Shown: positions 21,251 to 35,940, counted from the stretch's first letter. The stretch is 64,000 nt of DNA from Podocnemis expansa (GCA_007922195.1 ML682005.1:31093042-31157041); one strand, 5' to 3'. Made by a program: numbers and translations. Notes: generated from the sequence alone by a model not told the origin.

Positions 21251-23789
21251 TCTCTAGTCATATGACATACCTACTCTGATCAAATCCCAGTATCATTGTA
21301 CTGGAGATATTTATGCAAAGAATATGCAAAAGTCATGCCTTAGGGCATGCCTAAGGACTAAGTTATATGTTCTTTCCCGGACCTCTGTATCATGATCGTG
21401 TGATCTCTGTAGGATTATTGTAAACACATGATGGTGTAGGTATTTTGTAGAACTGACTGGAATATTTTACACAGGAGCAAAAACAACATAAAAGGGCAGA
21501 AAAAATTGAAAATGCTTGTGAAAAATCTTTCTTTTCCTTTTCAACCAGCTCCGTTATTTTCTTTTTCAGGTAAATATTTGATATGTGTAAGACTCAAACT
21601 TTCAAACTGGGTTCCTTTTTCCAATTTTCTTTCTCATGCAGCAAAACACTTCAGTTTTTGCATTCATCAGCCAGTATACCACATACACAGCATGGGAATG
21701 TTAAGACATAGAACTACGCAGCATACCTCGCCACATGCCTATTGATGAGACTTGTGACCACACAGTCCTGGAGTGTACTATTGCCTACTTATCAAATTGA
21801 CTGAAGACATTTCATCAGTGTGACTGGCTGTTTCCCAAACTGACAGTTGTAAACTGATAGTACCCCAAAGCAAAGCACTGACAATCTGTATTTCTAAGTC
21901 ATATCGAGTTCTGCAGTATTTCAGTTTAAACAAAATCTTATGATCATAAAGCATTATAAAAGACTAAAATTACAACATGAAAAGGAATGTATGCCAGCTT
22001 TAGCAACACCTTACAGTCATAATCAATTCCAAGTAATGCAAACAGGTTAATAAAAGCCAGTTAACTGCTGAATATTTTTATTCCAGGAAGGTATATGATG
22101 TTTGACATACAAGAAATGTGTAATTATAGAGGAATTCCTGTTTAGCAGGCCCATAACCAGGGTGAGGCAAGTGACGAAGCCACCCAGAGAACAAAGCCAT
22201 GGACGCAGAAAAAGAGGCAACACATAAAGACCAGTATGGCGGCACTTGATCAGTCCAGCCCCACATGGCCAGGAATGGGAGAGAGTACCACCTTCAAACC
22301 CTGACTCACTTCACGGGGTCACTCAGCCTACCTGCATTGGGGGGCAAACAACCAAAATACTGAGGGAGGATATGTCACCTTTTGGTGTAAAGATGACAGA
22401 GAAATTGGAAAAGGATGCAAATATTCTTGCTTGCCAGTGGCATTAAAATGCTAGTTATGGCTCTGATGCTTAGTTAAGTTTACAGTAATAGAAAGTATAT
22501 TAAAAAACCACAGGAAAAAAGTACTTTATCAAGCACCTCAAAGGGCGTATCTAATTGACATTTGCTATTTGATGTAGTCAACAAATTAACCTTGCAAAAC
22601 AGGTTTCAGCTAACATTCCATTGCTTTCACAGTGGGATCAGTGCAGGTTGCCACTTTCTGAAGTAAAGCAGTCTGAGAAAATGTTCTTAAGATGACTTGC
22701 CAAGAAAAATCTGAACTTCAAAACTGGTAGAGCCCCCACCATGAAAAGAACAAGTTTCTTTTTCCACCGATGCTCAAAGTGATATTCTGAATTATGTTGT
22801 GTATGTTCTAATCAGAAAGATAAACACACACAGTTAATCTGTTCTGAAACTGATTATACACATTTCTTTGCCAATGTCTATTGATATGGAGGTTTTTGCG
22901 ACAAAGAATGCTTTTCCAGTAAGTTTTCTTTGCTGTTTAATAATGTCTTTTTTTTCCTCAATTTTTAATTTAAAATTCTATTTAAAAATAAGTCAAACAC
23001 ATCCATTAACTTTTGTTTATTCCTCTTGACTAAAATGTGATCCTTCTCCAATTCCAAGCCACATGCATAAAACAGAAGTTCCTTATTTTATATTTTAGGA
23101 CACAGCTGCAAAACAGACATTGATCATATTCTTTATATTTGAAGTGAGTTACCTCTACTGAAAATTAAATTCTATCTTTCTGTGTTTTAGTATTCATTCA
23201 TAAAAATTTAACCTGCTCATATAACACCACTGATTATTCCCCAAATAATCTGTGTTTAATTCTGCATTTCACCATTCTAGTGATCTATGAAAATATTCCT
23301 CATGACTGCCAATCAAAAGAACTATATAAATGTTTATATCTTGTTAGAATATTAATAATTTCACTTTCCAATGCACTCTTTCAGTTCTGGTCTAAAAAAC
23401 GCACTTGGATACTCTTAGATTAGCAAGAATTAATAAAATATGCCTAGGTGCAATGTGACAGAAAAATAATATGCCCTTCCCAGGTATATGATTAATCTAA
23501 TAACTTTTTTGGTCCTATAGGTTATAAAATTGATATTTAAAAAAGCTTATTTAACAAATATATGCCAGGACCCGAAGCCTTCAGCACTCAGGAAACACCA
23601 GCTAGCACGAAACACTGCACTAGAGCTCTGCAGAGCCACAGGCTATCATGAGCACACAAACCTTCATTTTACTCTCTCTATTGGCTTCCATAGAATATCA
23701 AGTCAAATATGAGATCTCAGTCCTTATCTTCATGGTACATACCTTGGGCTCAAGTCACAAATACAGCTAAAAGCTACCTAAAGTTCTGG

Positions 23790-24150
23790 GATAAGACTGC
23801 AGTTGGCAACTCTGCAGTCCCCAGAGCAGGAGTATTGCTGGCCCCAAGAAAGGGTCAGGGCACAGGTCCAGACCCTACTCTGGAGCCCAGTCTGGCTCCG
23901 GGGCCCAATCCAGCCCCAGTCACTGCTGGAAATCAGCCCTGAACCAGATCTAGTCCCCCCTGATGCCAGTAAGCAGCAGGCAGCCTGGAGATAACTCTGG
24001 CTCCTGCTGCTGCTAGCAAATGACCTGGGTGGGCCCAATGTGGCTCCAGCCGCAGCAGGCAGCCAGGAACCAGATCCCGGGCAGGGCCAGGGCAATCCAG
24101 GGCCCATGCTTTACAGACCCAGCAGCGGCAATGCCCATGCCTCAGACACA
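23790..24150. repeat. GC-rich low-complexity patch
   Basis: A sharply GC-rich island with repeated ggctccggggcc / cagccccag / ggcccaat words lies in AT-rich surroundings. Short frames are open on both strands because of composition. No terminal repeats were found; it may be part of a repeat or an imperfect minisatellite. Confidence 0.45.
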
Positions 24151-26584
24151 ATGTAACTAACTAGATTAAGGGTAAAGCTCATCGGTGAGAGGAATAGGAC
24201 TTTCTCAGTGGCCAGTCTGAGCGCACAAACACAATCACTGACTTCCTCTCCAACTGTAAGATGTATTTTTTACCTGTGTTTTTTAACCTAGCACATATGC
24301 TTAAAATAAAAACAAACAAAACCAAAACATACCAAAACACTGAGGAGCAGAGGAAAAAACAAGCAACAGATACAAATATAGTCACATTGTTTAATGAATT
24401 ACTGGAAGGTGTTCAGATTCTATGATGATGAACATGGTAAAATAGTTATACCAAACAGCTGTAAAGAAGACCTATTTGGTTTATTTCTACATTACATAAA
24501 TGTGAAATCAGAGCAATACTACGTAAATACTACTGAAACTTCAACTCCAGTATGACGCTAAACTATGTTCCTCCTAGCTTTCATTTATATTAAAGGCCTC
24601 TTTCCACTAATCCGGTCTTAAAGTTCACAAATACACCTCATGAATAATATAGTCTTAGTGTAAACAATAATTAAGACACTTTAATTTAGGGGGAAAAAAT
24701 GATTGCTAACCTCTACAGGGGCTGCGAAGGGCACATAAAAGCACCCATTATGATCAAAAATACTGCCTCAGCAACAACAACTTGAATCTTTTCATGACTG
24801 GTGTACCCAGCTTCTTTGATCTTCAGACATTATCTTGAAAATATAGTAGTGCTAATTTGGCATAGTAATGATAACACTGCAGTACTCCCTCAATGCCTTA
24901 TTTTCAACCACTAGTAGAAATACTGAAATAAGAAGCCTTCTCTATGGAAACCAGCATCATAAACCAAAATGTTAACAAACGCAAAAAAGAAAAATTACTC
25001 CAGAGATTATCATGGTATGTGATACATTTTTACAGTTCACAGAGAGAAGTACAGCAATCTTGAGTTCAGATTGTAAAACTATGTAACCTGTATATATGAT
25101 AAGCAGAAGATATCATATAAAAGATGAGCACTGAAGAATGATGTATGAAGAGCATTCAACCACCTGAACAATTCAGTTGTTGACTATTTTGATGTGTGGC
25201 ATTCTTTTTTGGTAATGAATCTTTACTCAAACCCATCCTATAAAGGTTGTTATACTGAAGCCTATGAAAGGAAATATAAAGCTACTGTTTGAAAGCAGAG
25301 CAATAGATCATGTGATCTATTCCCCTGTACAATGCCTATGTCAATTATAATAGAAATATTTCATCCCAGGTACCATTTTAGTAGGGGAAAAAAAACAGAG
25401 TAACAATTGAGTTTGCAAAAGTCACAAATCATCAAGTGAAAAATCACATGACAGATCACTTCAGAGATCTGTCTAGAACAGGAATTTATTAAGACAAATA
25501 CATAATTCTATTAAGGAAACACATTCCCCACTTTGCTATGCTCTGCAAATGAGAGATGAAAAATGAATTACTCAATATAGTCCATTACTTGAAAGTGTAA
25601 CATCCCCAGTACTCTGCCATTCCCCAGAGTGCAGTTAGTGACTCAACAATCAAGGCAATATGGCCAGGAAAATAAGGAGGACAGTCACTAAATATGACCT
25701 GCCAAAGACCTGTAGGATTTAGCTTGGAATATCCTGCAGACCCAAAGAATCTCTTTTGGTCCTCTCTCTTTCCTGAGCACTTAGTTCAAAACACACACAA
25801 GTAGTAGCAGAGTTTTTGAATTGCAGTAGAACCCTTTTTTTTTTTTTTTAAGCCAGTGGAAATATGGCCCCTAAATCTTTAGAAGCCAAGATTATAGGGT
25901 ATTTAGTCACAGATATTCACTAAACTTACTTTTTCTTTTTAAATAGTTTGTTGCTTCTGAACCAATTTATCCATAAAATAGGATCACCGATAACAAGAAT
26001 GCAAGTTTCCTCACAGTGTTCCTGGTCAAGGAGCACACTTAATCATATGGTGAATTCAAGCATGAGTGCTACCCACTGACTTCGGCAGTACTACTCACTT
26101 GCTTAGAATTAAGCAAATTAAGAGCTTTCCTGAATTGGCCCCTATGTTTATTTATTGTTCTTAAACCTTGAGTTAACACGTGAAGGTAGATGAAGTTATT
26201 CAATTTTCAGATCCATCAATCTTTGGACATTCTGCTGATGTGGCCACAAAAGTGCCACTTGCAGTAGTGAGGTTTCGCTGTGGACAGCTATCCACCATCA
26301 ACTTGACTAACTAGCAAAGCCATTGAGGAAGAAAACACATGCACAACAGCAACAGAGATGGGCCAAAAGAAGAAACTTCTGTGACCCTCCTGAAAAGTAA
26401 AAGCTCACATAAAAATGTACATAAAGCTTCACCTTCAAAAGAAATTTTAATAGCAGACGCAGAAGCAGCATGTATATTGCCATGAATCATGATCAGCAAC
26501 ACTGATCTGTGGGACAAAGCTCTTTTTTTTCCTTTGAGGCTATTTTGAATTTCACATACTGGTATGAGTGGATGTAAGATTTTT

Positions 26585-26650
26585 CATAATAATTGGGCAT
26601 GTTGCATAACCTCTCTGTTTTTCCAGTTCCTCATCTGCAAACTGGAAATA
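26585..26650 (+). mobile_element. MIR-like SINE fragment
   Basis: The run gcataacctctctg..ccagttcctcatctgcaaactgg matches the 3' half of MIR-type core SINEs. Confidence 0.45.
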
Positions 26651-27461
26651 ATTATTTTTAATTATATTACTTCATATCTCAGTAATATTTGCAAACAGCT
26701 AGTAAATGTAAAGTTTTATGAAGTCCGTGGGAGAAAGGGGAATTTTTTTTTGTTTTGTTTTGTAGTACAAAGCCTATTTGGTTCATCCATAAATTGCAAA
26801 AAGACAATATTAGGCTCAATTGAATTTGGACTGACAAGTCAATGAAGAATGTCTAAATATTTCACTTTGCCAATCCTTCCAAACAATGCTAATGAAAAAA
26901 GAAGAGATTATTAGATCTTGATTAGGCTCAAAATTAAGATGTTTGCCATCCCGTGGAAGGAACAGAAATTACAGATTAGTTGAGCCAATTCACTCTTTTA
27001 AACCTAAGTAATCATTATTTGCATATTTAAAATAACAATATTGTTCTGGATTTCTTAAAGATAATCAGTGAGGATGGCTGATCTGAGACTAGGTCAAAAA
27101 TTGCTACATATGTTTATCATTAGAACTGAGCAATAAATTGACAGTATATAGGGCCTAATTCTCCTCTGACACTAGGTTTACACCAAAGTATCTTGATCTC
27201 AGTGAAGTTACACATGGTATGTCCCAACATACCTGAAAAGAGAGTCAAGTCAATAATTTACTCAGTGTAGCCTCTTTCTGGGCTCCTGTAATAGTTTATA
27301 AGATTTCTTTTACCTCAAGTTTGTTATTCAAAATTATTTTAATTTGTTTGAAAACTTTACAGCTCAATTATTTACAAATATTATGAATTTTATTGGTTAA
27401 ATGCTACTAGTCAGAGAGGTCATATGGTACTGATACTGTTTACATGATCACACATATTTCT

Positions 27462-27598
27462 GTTCTTCAAATCATCTGACAAAGTAGGATTTTCTCCCAT
27501 GAAAGATCATGCAATAGATAAATTTGTTAGTCTTTAAGTGCCACAGTACTCCTTGTTTGTTTTGCTAAACTAGACTAACACGACTACCCCTTTGGAAC
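27462..27598 (+). mobile_element. PLE end fragment
   Basis: It runs from ttcttcaaatcatctgac through gttagtctttaagtgccacag to agactaacacgactacccc. The hammerhead-like core is CTGACAA with a mutated stem II and GAAA kept. Confidence 0.82.
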
Positions 27599-27599
27599 T

Positions 27600-30500
27600 T
27601 GTCAAATATTTCTGTGAAATTCATCAGTGGTTTTTTGTTTTGTTTTTTAACATTTTCTATAAAACACATTGGCTAGAATATTTGGGAAAAGTGATCACAA
27701 TGGTAACATGGCCAGACTACATTCATTTGAAACAATTTAAGTACTATTATTTTAACATGTATTGCACTATCCACCCAGCTTTAGTGTTTAGCATAAAATT
27801 TTAGAATTTTCTATTTAGTGAGAACTTATTAAGCAAATTTATGATCATGAGAGAGAAAGATTTTGCTACCAAGAAAACAAATCCATAGACCATGTCATTG
27901 TGTTTCAAAACAGATGCTACCTTTTGCCAAGTCTGGCAGCTGAGTACCAACAAAATTCATAGCGGGAAACCAGACCAGCTCACCTCTATGTTAATATTAC
28001 TCAAGGAGGTGTTGAACTTGTAAGAATTGTTTAGACTCTAGACAACACTTGTAAATTGCTGCATACATTAATCTTTCTTGTAAAGATGTTTGTATCCCTC
28101 GCTATAAGGTAATATGTATATTTTGTGTTATAATTTTAAAAATGCCTACTCTGAACTTGTGAGCCATGGTATGAAAAATGGTTCCCCTAACCATCCAGAA
28201 GAACTACCAAGACTAAATGGGCTAGAGAACATGGCAACACAAAGGCTAATTGAATGGACCTTTTACACCCATGAAAGTGGTACATACAAGAAAGAATATC
28301 CCATCAGCTTGAACTTTGGAAAAGGAAGTTAAGGATAGATGACATGAAGATTTTTCATGTCTTTGGACTCTTATAAAGGCTGGAGTTCAGAAACAAAATT
28401 ACAGATCTCCAGGGTCAATCTGGATTAGTCTTAGAAAGACATTGACTGCTGATAGATTGCTACATCTCTGTCACCTTTTAGAATCACAAACTGACCGTGT
28501 ACATGCATATGTGTTGCCTGGTTTGATCTGCAAATAACTCATTTTTGATAGTTGTTAAATCCTTAATTAGTTTTTGTGGATTTGCTGCAAATGTTGTTTG
28601 GTGTGAGATCTAAGGTACAATTGATCAAGAATAATGACTAGTCCCTTGGGACTGGAAGAAAACTGACTATTTTATTATGTTTGGTGAAAGTGACCATTTA
28701 TCATTAACTTGAGCTTGTCTGGGTGGCAAGATATACTAGAATGCTGAAAAAGACCATCTGGGACTCCATGGTAAGATCTACTGATTCAGAGTTCACACTT
28801 TTTACTGTGTTGGTGAAACCAAATTATTGAATGTGCCACCAATTTGAGTGTCTACTCTGCTTTTGACAGCCTCCCCTGAGGCTGGCATTCATGATTGTGA
28901 ACCACTCCAGATACTGTGACAATCTCTATATTTAGTTTGTTGATTATTCTGAAAAATATCAATATTTCTTATCCATAGGCTCATTTCTTAAAAAAAAAAA
29001 TCTGTTATACAACCACTCTAAATAAGATTCATTAAAACAGACCAAGACTAACATTACAAATTATTTACTATAAATTCTGAATGGCCCAGAAACTTCAAGA
29101 TCTAAATGTCAGTGTTATCTGTAGAGCTATACTAGTTTAATTACATATGTATACAAAACCTAAAAATACCTTGAATCAGGAAAATAATAGTTAAAATGCA
29201 CACCATTTTTTTCAAATGAGGGTTTACTTTCTTGCAGATTTAGAGAGTATTTTATTTTCAATAAATAAAAGAGGACTCTGCTGTAATAGGAGAATTGTAT
29301 GAAAGAAAGAGAACCTGTGATACTGTAATTTTATTTTTCAGTCAGTAAAATGAAATGATATTTTCCCTATCTTTTTTCCTAGGAACTGAGTCACAGACCT
29401 GTCAAAAATCAACTTGCTCTTTTTCTTTTCTTTTTTTTTTCTTGTAGGAAAAAGGAAGTTAAATTAGATTATGTACAGTGGATCTTAAATAATGATGCAA
29501 ACAATGGACAATATGTTTTTGCTTATATTTCTTTAATTACTATATATCTGCTATTTTTCATCTCTTATCAGATGATTTAAAGAAAGGGTAGCTGTAAACC
29601 TACTAACTGAATATTAATAGCTGTTCAGTTTCATACATTCATGCACTGAAGAGAATATTAAGGAAACTTAGTTAGTATAGCAGGTTAATAGTAAAATTTA
29701 TGTTTTATTCATGTGATTTAGACATGACATTTCCTATTATTAAGTGTAAGAAATTATTTTAACTTTTAGCCCTTGCATCTCATCAGGCTTCTTAATCACT
29801 GAAACAGTTCAGTAGATTCTATATTTATACACGTTACATTTAGCGAACTGGGTGCTACCTATAAAGCTGATGAGCAGCATCTATAAAATTAGATGTAGAT
29901 TGATTGCTACCGCTAAGGGCTTGTTCCTGCAAGTTCTTAAGAAGCAACGTAAAGGCGCTGAACAGTTTCAATTAACACCAACTCTGGAGTGATGGCGGTT
30001 CAGCATCTCCCAGGAGAACTGAGCCTCTAACAAATGGGAGCCCAAGGAGAAATACCGTTGCCTTAGATTTCCATGTTTATTATAGCTCACTTTTATGCTG
30101 TCAACCTTTTTATAACAGGTTATTTTGAAGTGAACATTGCTCTTTCTGGATTGAAGCCTATTAGAAAGAGGTGGCTCAGTGGTTTATTACAATAGATTTT
30201 CATCTCCGGAGGCCAGTGTTTGACTATACAAATTCATCATTATCAGGTAAATATGTACTGCAAAGGCATAGGAGTCGAAGAACTTGGCTTTTATCCATCA
30301 AGAGTGAGAGTCATCATCATTGCTCTATGGTGACACTTTCACAACATCTGTTCATGGGCAAATATGAAATTAATTGATAGCCTCTGTCTACTTCCTCATG
30401 GATATTCACTACACAAATTCTCCACGGGAACTGGTACTAGGGTGACTGGTTAGCAAGAGTGAAGAAAATCAAGACAGAAGGTGGGTTAATAAGAAAAATA

Positions 30501-30600
30501 TAAGAAAGCCTATATAAGAAAAAGTTTCAAATATGGGGGCTGTCCCATAAAACTGGGACTTCTGGGCACCCCCAACTGATACTTTGGCAAGTAGTCTCAG
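27600..30600. other. AT-rich DNA, no gene seen
   Basis: No exon, RNA gene or mobile element can be supported in this 3-kb stretch. It contains short A and T runs only. Confidence 0.5.
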
Positions 30601-30604
30601 TGCA

Positions 30605-31235
30605 AATCATAGAATCATAGGGTTATAAGGTACCTCATGAGGTCATCTAGTCCAAAACCCTGCCAAAGAAGCAACACCACTCGCACTAAATTATCCCAGC
30701 CAGGGTTTTGTCTAACCAAACCTTAAATATCTGCAAAGATGGAGATTCCACCACTTCTCTAGGTAGCCCATTCCAATGCTGTCTTACTACGAGGTTGGTA
30801 AAGTTTTTTCCAATATCCAACCTCGGCCTCCCCAGCTGCAACTTGAAACCATTGCTCCTTGTTCTGTCCTCTGTTACTACTGAGAACAGCCAAGCTCCAT
30901 CCTCCTTGGAGCGTCGCTTCAAGTAGTTGAAGGTTGCTATCAAATCCCCTCTCAGTCTTCTCTTTTGCAGGCTAAATAAGCCTAGTTCCTTCAGTTTCTC
31001 TTCATAGGTCTTGTGCTCTAGCCTCGTGATCATTTTTGTTGCCCTCCGCTCTTTCTAATTTGTCCACGTCCTTTTTGTAGTGGGGAGCCCAAAACTGGAC
31101 ACAGTATTCCAGAAGCAGCCTCACCAGTGCAGAATAGAGGGGAACAATCATATCCCTCCATCTGCTGGCAACACTTCTACTGAATAATTGTGAGGACTGG
31201 GCTACCTTTTCACACCTAAAAAAATTCTCTCTGTG
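30605..31235 (-). mobile_element. CR1 LINE, 3' end with C-terminal ORF2 remnant
   Basis: On the minus strand the frame carries [20 protein letters not shown] (31002-31250), then a shift, then [19 protein letters not shown] and [19 protein letters not shown] (30686-31033). These are the CR1 ORF2 C-terminal motifs. The element ends in a CCTATGATTCTATG tail (plus strand catagaatcatagg at 30608). It is 5' truncated and frameshifted. Confidence 0.92.
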
Positions 31236-31239
31236 TTGA

Positions 31240-33195
31240 GGCCAAATCATGTTAATGTTAACAGTCAGGGGAGCTCACAAAGGAATCAGCTTTTCTGTTC
31301 TGTGAATAGCAGAGGATTTCAGCACTGTCATGACTGAAAGGTTGTCAATCTGGTGCCATTCAGAAGCAGACAATTCACAGAATAAATGAAGCAGCAAGGC
31401 TGGAGAGCTTTTGAATGTGTTGAATAGAGTGTGAAGACTTTTGCTGCATCACTGTCATGTATTAATGTCTCAGGTCACAAATCAGTATTTAGTTTATTTT
31501 CACAACACATCTCTTGTGCATATGACACAAACATAATTAAACATTTAAATGTACGTATTTTTTGTTTACTCCTGAAACTACTACTCCTGAAACATTTTCA
31601 TAATGAAAACTGTCCATATTGCCTGACATTTGCACAAGCACTAATATCCAGTATTATTCTCTGTTGATATTCTCATTGACACTGGTCACAGAAAGAGAGA
31701 AGTTTTGGGGCCTTCCCTGCCCACTGGAAGAAATCTTAGCAGTTTCACAGTTATACAACAGTGTGGCATTCTGGATGAGTGCTGGAAAGTAATGAGAGCA
31801 CTGGCTGTACTCAGTTAAAAGAACTTTACCAAAGCCCAGAATATGTGCTATACATTGCATGGGATTATTAAATTTTACATTCACAACTGATTCAAACAGT
31901 ATCCTTTGCCTTACCACTACAACAAAGTGACCTGCATCCATTCCTTATTAACATTTGCTCAAGACTTCACCCAAAACTGAAGAGGAAAATCAGTGTGGGA
32001 GGGGGGAAAAAGTAAAAGAAAAAAACCATCCTAAACAATCAGTGCTTTCCCACTCTGAAAACTATATGCTTTGCATATATGTTCTAATTAACTAGACAGG
32101 AACTGAAGATCTAAAGAGTCCATGTATGATCAGCATGAGTAATAAATGATAACGCTGTGTCTACAGTGTTTTAATCAGAGACATTTATAATTGGCTGGAA
32201 GGAAAGTAGTAATTTGCTAGAATGTATTTATCATCTCAGGTCAAGACAAAATTAATCAGCAATTGTTTATCAGCATGGTCTGCATTGAAAGGAGGTATTA
32301 ATGAATTCTTCATTAATTAGAGCACAGACTCTAAAAGGCAAATCTATAATTCTTTGTAAACTCAGGGTTTCTAAATGTGGAAGAGTGGAATATGACAACG
32401 TCCTCAGATTGAGGCTCAAAGAGAAGTGATTACACCTACTGCATATAAATATTTTGAATTCTTCAGCTGATCACTTAACCTTGAATAGCTTTCTCCCATC
32501 TTTTAATATGAAACTATCCTATCAGGTTCATTTCAGCCATCCACACAAATAAACAAACCTCTGTAGGACAGTGGAGAAGTCAATGCATTCATCAGCATAT
32601 TGGTTCACTAAGGAAATAGCATCATTAAGTGATGCCTTATAGATAAGCTAGCCTCAATGCAAATTTTTTTAAGTAGATGTGTTTTCACCATCCTCACATA
32701 TTTTTGTGCAGTTTAGAACTAAGATGAGTAATCTGATGCACATACATTTTGGTTAAAAATTATTCCTATAGTTCATTATAGTACATAAAGGAACATAAAA
32801 ATTGCTCCATCTGAGCAGTGATCCATTTAAGTCCACTATTTTGATTCTGATGGCAGCAAGCAACAGACGTTTCAGAGAAAGATCAGTAGTTCTCAACATT
32901 TTTTTCATTTGTAGAACAGTCTTAAATATAGTCTTCAAACTCCCAGGGATCCAGAGACCATAGGTGGAAAACCACTGGCATAGATCAAATATGTTATTGA
33001 TTTAATTACCATTTATCAGAAAGTTAGCATACTGTGTTTGCTCTAGCATAGTCTATTATTCAATTGATGTTGGTAGTCATATTGCTATTTTAAATCATCC
33101 TATTTTGAGAAAGCTTTCACAAGCAACCTTTCAGTTTACAAATTTGAGAAATCATTTTAAAACAGAAGTGAGAGTGCATATAATTGTGATATGCC
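31240..33195. other. Intergenic DNA, no gene seen
   Basis: No supported gene. A very short hAT-like remnant is listed separately at 32884. Confidence 0.5.
32884..32977. mobile_element. Short hAT-like deletion remnant
   Basis: Ends CAGTAGTTCTCAAC and GTGGAAAACCACTG are roughly inverted, like the CAGTGGTTCCCAACC ends of the 45149 element. The 8-bp flanks agree only partly. Confidence 0.4.
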
Positions 33196-33204
33196 TGTTT
33201 CTAG

Positions 33205-33500
33205 ATTTATAGATACTAAGGTTAGAAGGGACCAATAGCATCATCTAGTCTGACCTCCTGTACAATGCAGCCAACAGAACATCACCCCCTGGCACTTGTA
33301 ATAAACCTCTAACCTATGACTGAGTTATTAAATTCCTCAAATCATGGCTTAAAGACTTTAAGATACAGAGAACCCACCAAGAAATGAGCTGTGCCCCATG
33401 CTAAAAATGAAGGCAAAAGGCTCCAATAGTCTTCTCCAATCTGCCTTGGAGGAAAATTCTTTCCAGACCCCAAATACAGTGATCATTTTAAACCCTGAGC
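33205..33500 (+). mobile_element. CR1-like 3' region fragment
   Basis: The text tagatactaaggttagaagg..catctagtctgacctcctg is a common reptilian repeat close to CR1 3' regions. No coding frame is left. Confidence 0.5.
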
Positions 33501-33904
33501 ATGTGGGCAAGACTCATTAGTCAGACATCCAAGAAATAATGTTTTTAATCAACAAACTATTGCAACAACATCCGATAAGAGATAGCAAAATGCAAAGACG
33601 ATAAAGTTAGAACTGCAAACCATGGCAATCTGATTCAAATACTAGGTGCAAGAGCTGGTCTTTTTAACAAGAGCATTTTTGTTCAAACATTCTGACCCAG
33701 GAAATAAAACTTAAACAGTTAAAATTAATTTGTGTAGAGAGGGGGGAAAAAGATTAGAATGCATCACCAAATATTTCATACAAAAACCATGAATTATTCA
33801 AGGTTGCAAAATGCCCATTGGCATGTTAATTCACTGCCTCAGTTTCGCAGGTAATTTGGGAAGAATTCAGTAAACCAAAAATTAAATTTTCTATATGTAA
33901 GAAG

Positions 33905-34130
33905 ATAATGGCCATGCAGAGTCAGAACAATGGTTCATTTAGTCCAGTATCCTAGCTTCTGAAAGTGGCCAGTGCCCACTGCATCAAAGAGAATGAACAC
34001 AATAGGGCAATTTGTTGAGTAGGCGAGCCCCCACCTCACAGTCCGAGCTTCTGGCAGTCAGAAGTTTAGGGACACCCAGAGCATTATGATGCATCCCTCA
34101 TCATCTTGGCTAATAACTAGTGATAAATCT
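33905..34130 (-). mobile_element. CR1-like repeat fragment
   Basis: The text ggccatgcagagtcagaacaatggttcatttagtccagtatcc..agtggccagtgcc resembles, in reverse, the element at 21155. Confidence 0.45.
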
Positions 34131-34299
34131 ATTCTACTTAATCTGATCTGATTCATTTTTGAACCCAGTTATTTTTGGGCTTCAAAACATCTTTTGGCAA
34201 TGAGCTCCACATGTTGACTGTGCTGCACTGCACAGAATGTGTACATTTGTGGTAAGAGTAGTAACTAATAGTCTGATTCTGAAAATATTTATACTTGTA

Positions 34300-35075
34300 A
34301 GTGTAACCCATGTGCTTAAGAAGGAGCAATCTCTTTCAGAGATCCCTTATGGCTGGGTTATGTTGCTGGGCCGATTTTGCAGCCCAGAAACCAGAATTTT
34401 CTGGAATTAGGGTGTGGTAGCATTTTGAGCATGCCCCAAAAGTTTTATTGTTGTGCTGGAGTCAGATGCCTGAGAGAAGCCTGAAATCAGCAGTCTGGAG
34501 AGGAGTGGCCACAGAGAGCTGCAGAGTCCATGTGCTCAGTGATTGACTGAGAGGAGCTGAGCTAGGAGTGGATTGCAGGATGTTTTCTCTCTGCTTTGAA
34601 CTATTTTGCAGGGGAGTTTTCCCTTGTAGGACTGAGAGATGGGTAACCAGTAAATAGATTGCATGGTGCTGGCTGCACAGGAGGAAAAAAGGACTGCAGG
34701 ATTCCAGCTGAAGATTCCTGCAGCCAGAGAAGATAAGGATTGTTGCTTCTGTTTTGCATTCAAGCTTCAAGGACTTAGAGACTGCAACTGAGATGAGCGT
34801 GACTCCACTTGAACTTTGGGACTCTTGGGTTTTTCTTGCTGTTTTGTTTAAATTCATTTTGATTCTTAAGATAAGATTTGTTAAGTTAGTTAATAAAGTT
34901 CATTATTATGTTTATTCTGAATAATATTTTGTTGTGGGATGGGAACGCTTAGCAATCTTCGCTGAGTCCTGTACAGACTGGATCCTGGCTCTCCAACTGT
35001 TTTCCATAGGGCTTTCTCTCTGTTAGGCAGTGGAGAGGGACTATTAAATGAATTCTAGCCCACCCTAGAAGGTTA
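34300..35075 (+). mobile_element. Possible solo LTR or LTR-like repeat
   Basis: The stretch differs in composition from its surroundings. It contains a candidate poly(A) signal (AATAAAGTTCATTA near 34904) and a promoter-like upstream half, and no coding. I could not find flanking duplications or TG..CA ends, so this is weak. Confidence 0.3.
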
Positions 35076-35529
35076 CATAAGCACTTTCATTCACCTGAAC
35101 AGGTCAGCTAGATGGATGAGTACTCTATATATGTAAAAGTGCTTGAACAATAAGGCCTATAACCAGAAGTTATGAATATAAAATTAATGAAAGAAAAAAA
35201 CCAGAAAATAAAATGTAGTGCAACATTGTTCAGTTGCTGTAAAAACATTGGTATAAGTGCCTTATAGATAAAGTCAGGAAATATAAATTATGATGATATC
35301 TAATGTGCTATTAAGAATTCTTCACCTTTAACACTTCCCTCCCCACCCACATGCATACAATTCAGTTGGGCTTTTTAACATAGCAAACAAATTAGAAAAC
35401 AAGCTTAAGACTGTTAATGAGCAGCGTATTATACTGGAGATGAGCTTGGAAAGACATTTTTAATATTAAGATCTCTGGATGTGCTTTTTGTTTATGAGCT
35501 AAGGTGCCTAAGAAATAGCCAAGTTAGAA

Positions 35530-35635
35530 TCAAATAGAATCATACAGCTGGAAGGGACCTCATGAGATCATTGAGTTCAACCCCCTGGGGCTTGAACCCA
35601 GGACAATCTGCATATTAAGCAGAAGTGCTAGCCAC
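35530..35635 (-). mobile_element. CR1 3' end fragment
   Basis: The text atagaatcatacagctggaagggacctcatgagatcat is the CR1 tail in reverse orientation. It is followed by ggggcttgaacccaggac, which resembles a tRNA B-box region. Confidence 0.6.
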
Positions 35636-35940
35636 TATATGCTTTGTCAAAATAGAAAACTTTGCAGTTGTTTTTATAGACAAAACCAAATCTCCTCCTG
35701 GCATCCCACAGAGGCAGCATTCTTTGTTTGTTAAACATATCCTGACCTGCCTGCCAAGCCTGTGGAGTTCCATGGCAATGCTGAACAGCTAGACCTGGGC
35801 AAATCAATACCTTTTTCTGAGTTTTGACTATGATTTCTTCCACTACCTCCCTGCCACTCAATCAACTGTCAGTGGACATCACTACTGTTCAAATAATAGT
35901 CAGTGGAAGGGAGAGACTGCTTGAGTGGTTGCAATATGAA

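Larger units (their letters stand above)
21250..27460. other. AT-rich DNA, no gene seen
   Basis: I find no exon with family resemblance, no tRNA and no defined element apart from the GC-rich patch at 23790-24150 and a small MIR-like piece near 26590. Confidence 0.55.

Noticed and set aside
23709..24151. Several 60-109-codon frames
   Set aside because: They are a composition effect of the GC-rich patch, with mutually overlapping frames on both strands.
34462..34857. 131-codon minus frame in the possible LTR
   Set aside because: It is a low-complexity Ser/Gln/Leu-rich frame without homology and is antisense to the candidate poly(A) signal.
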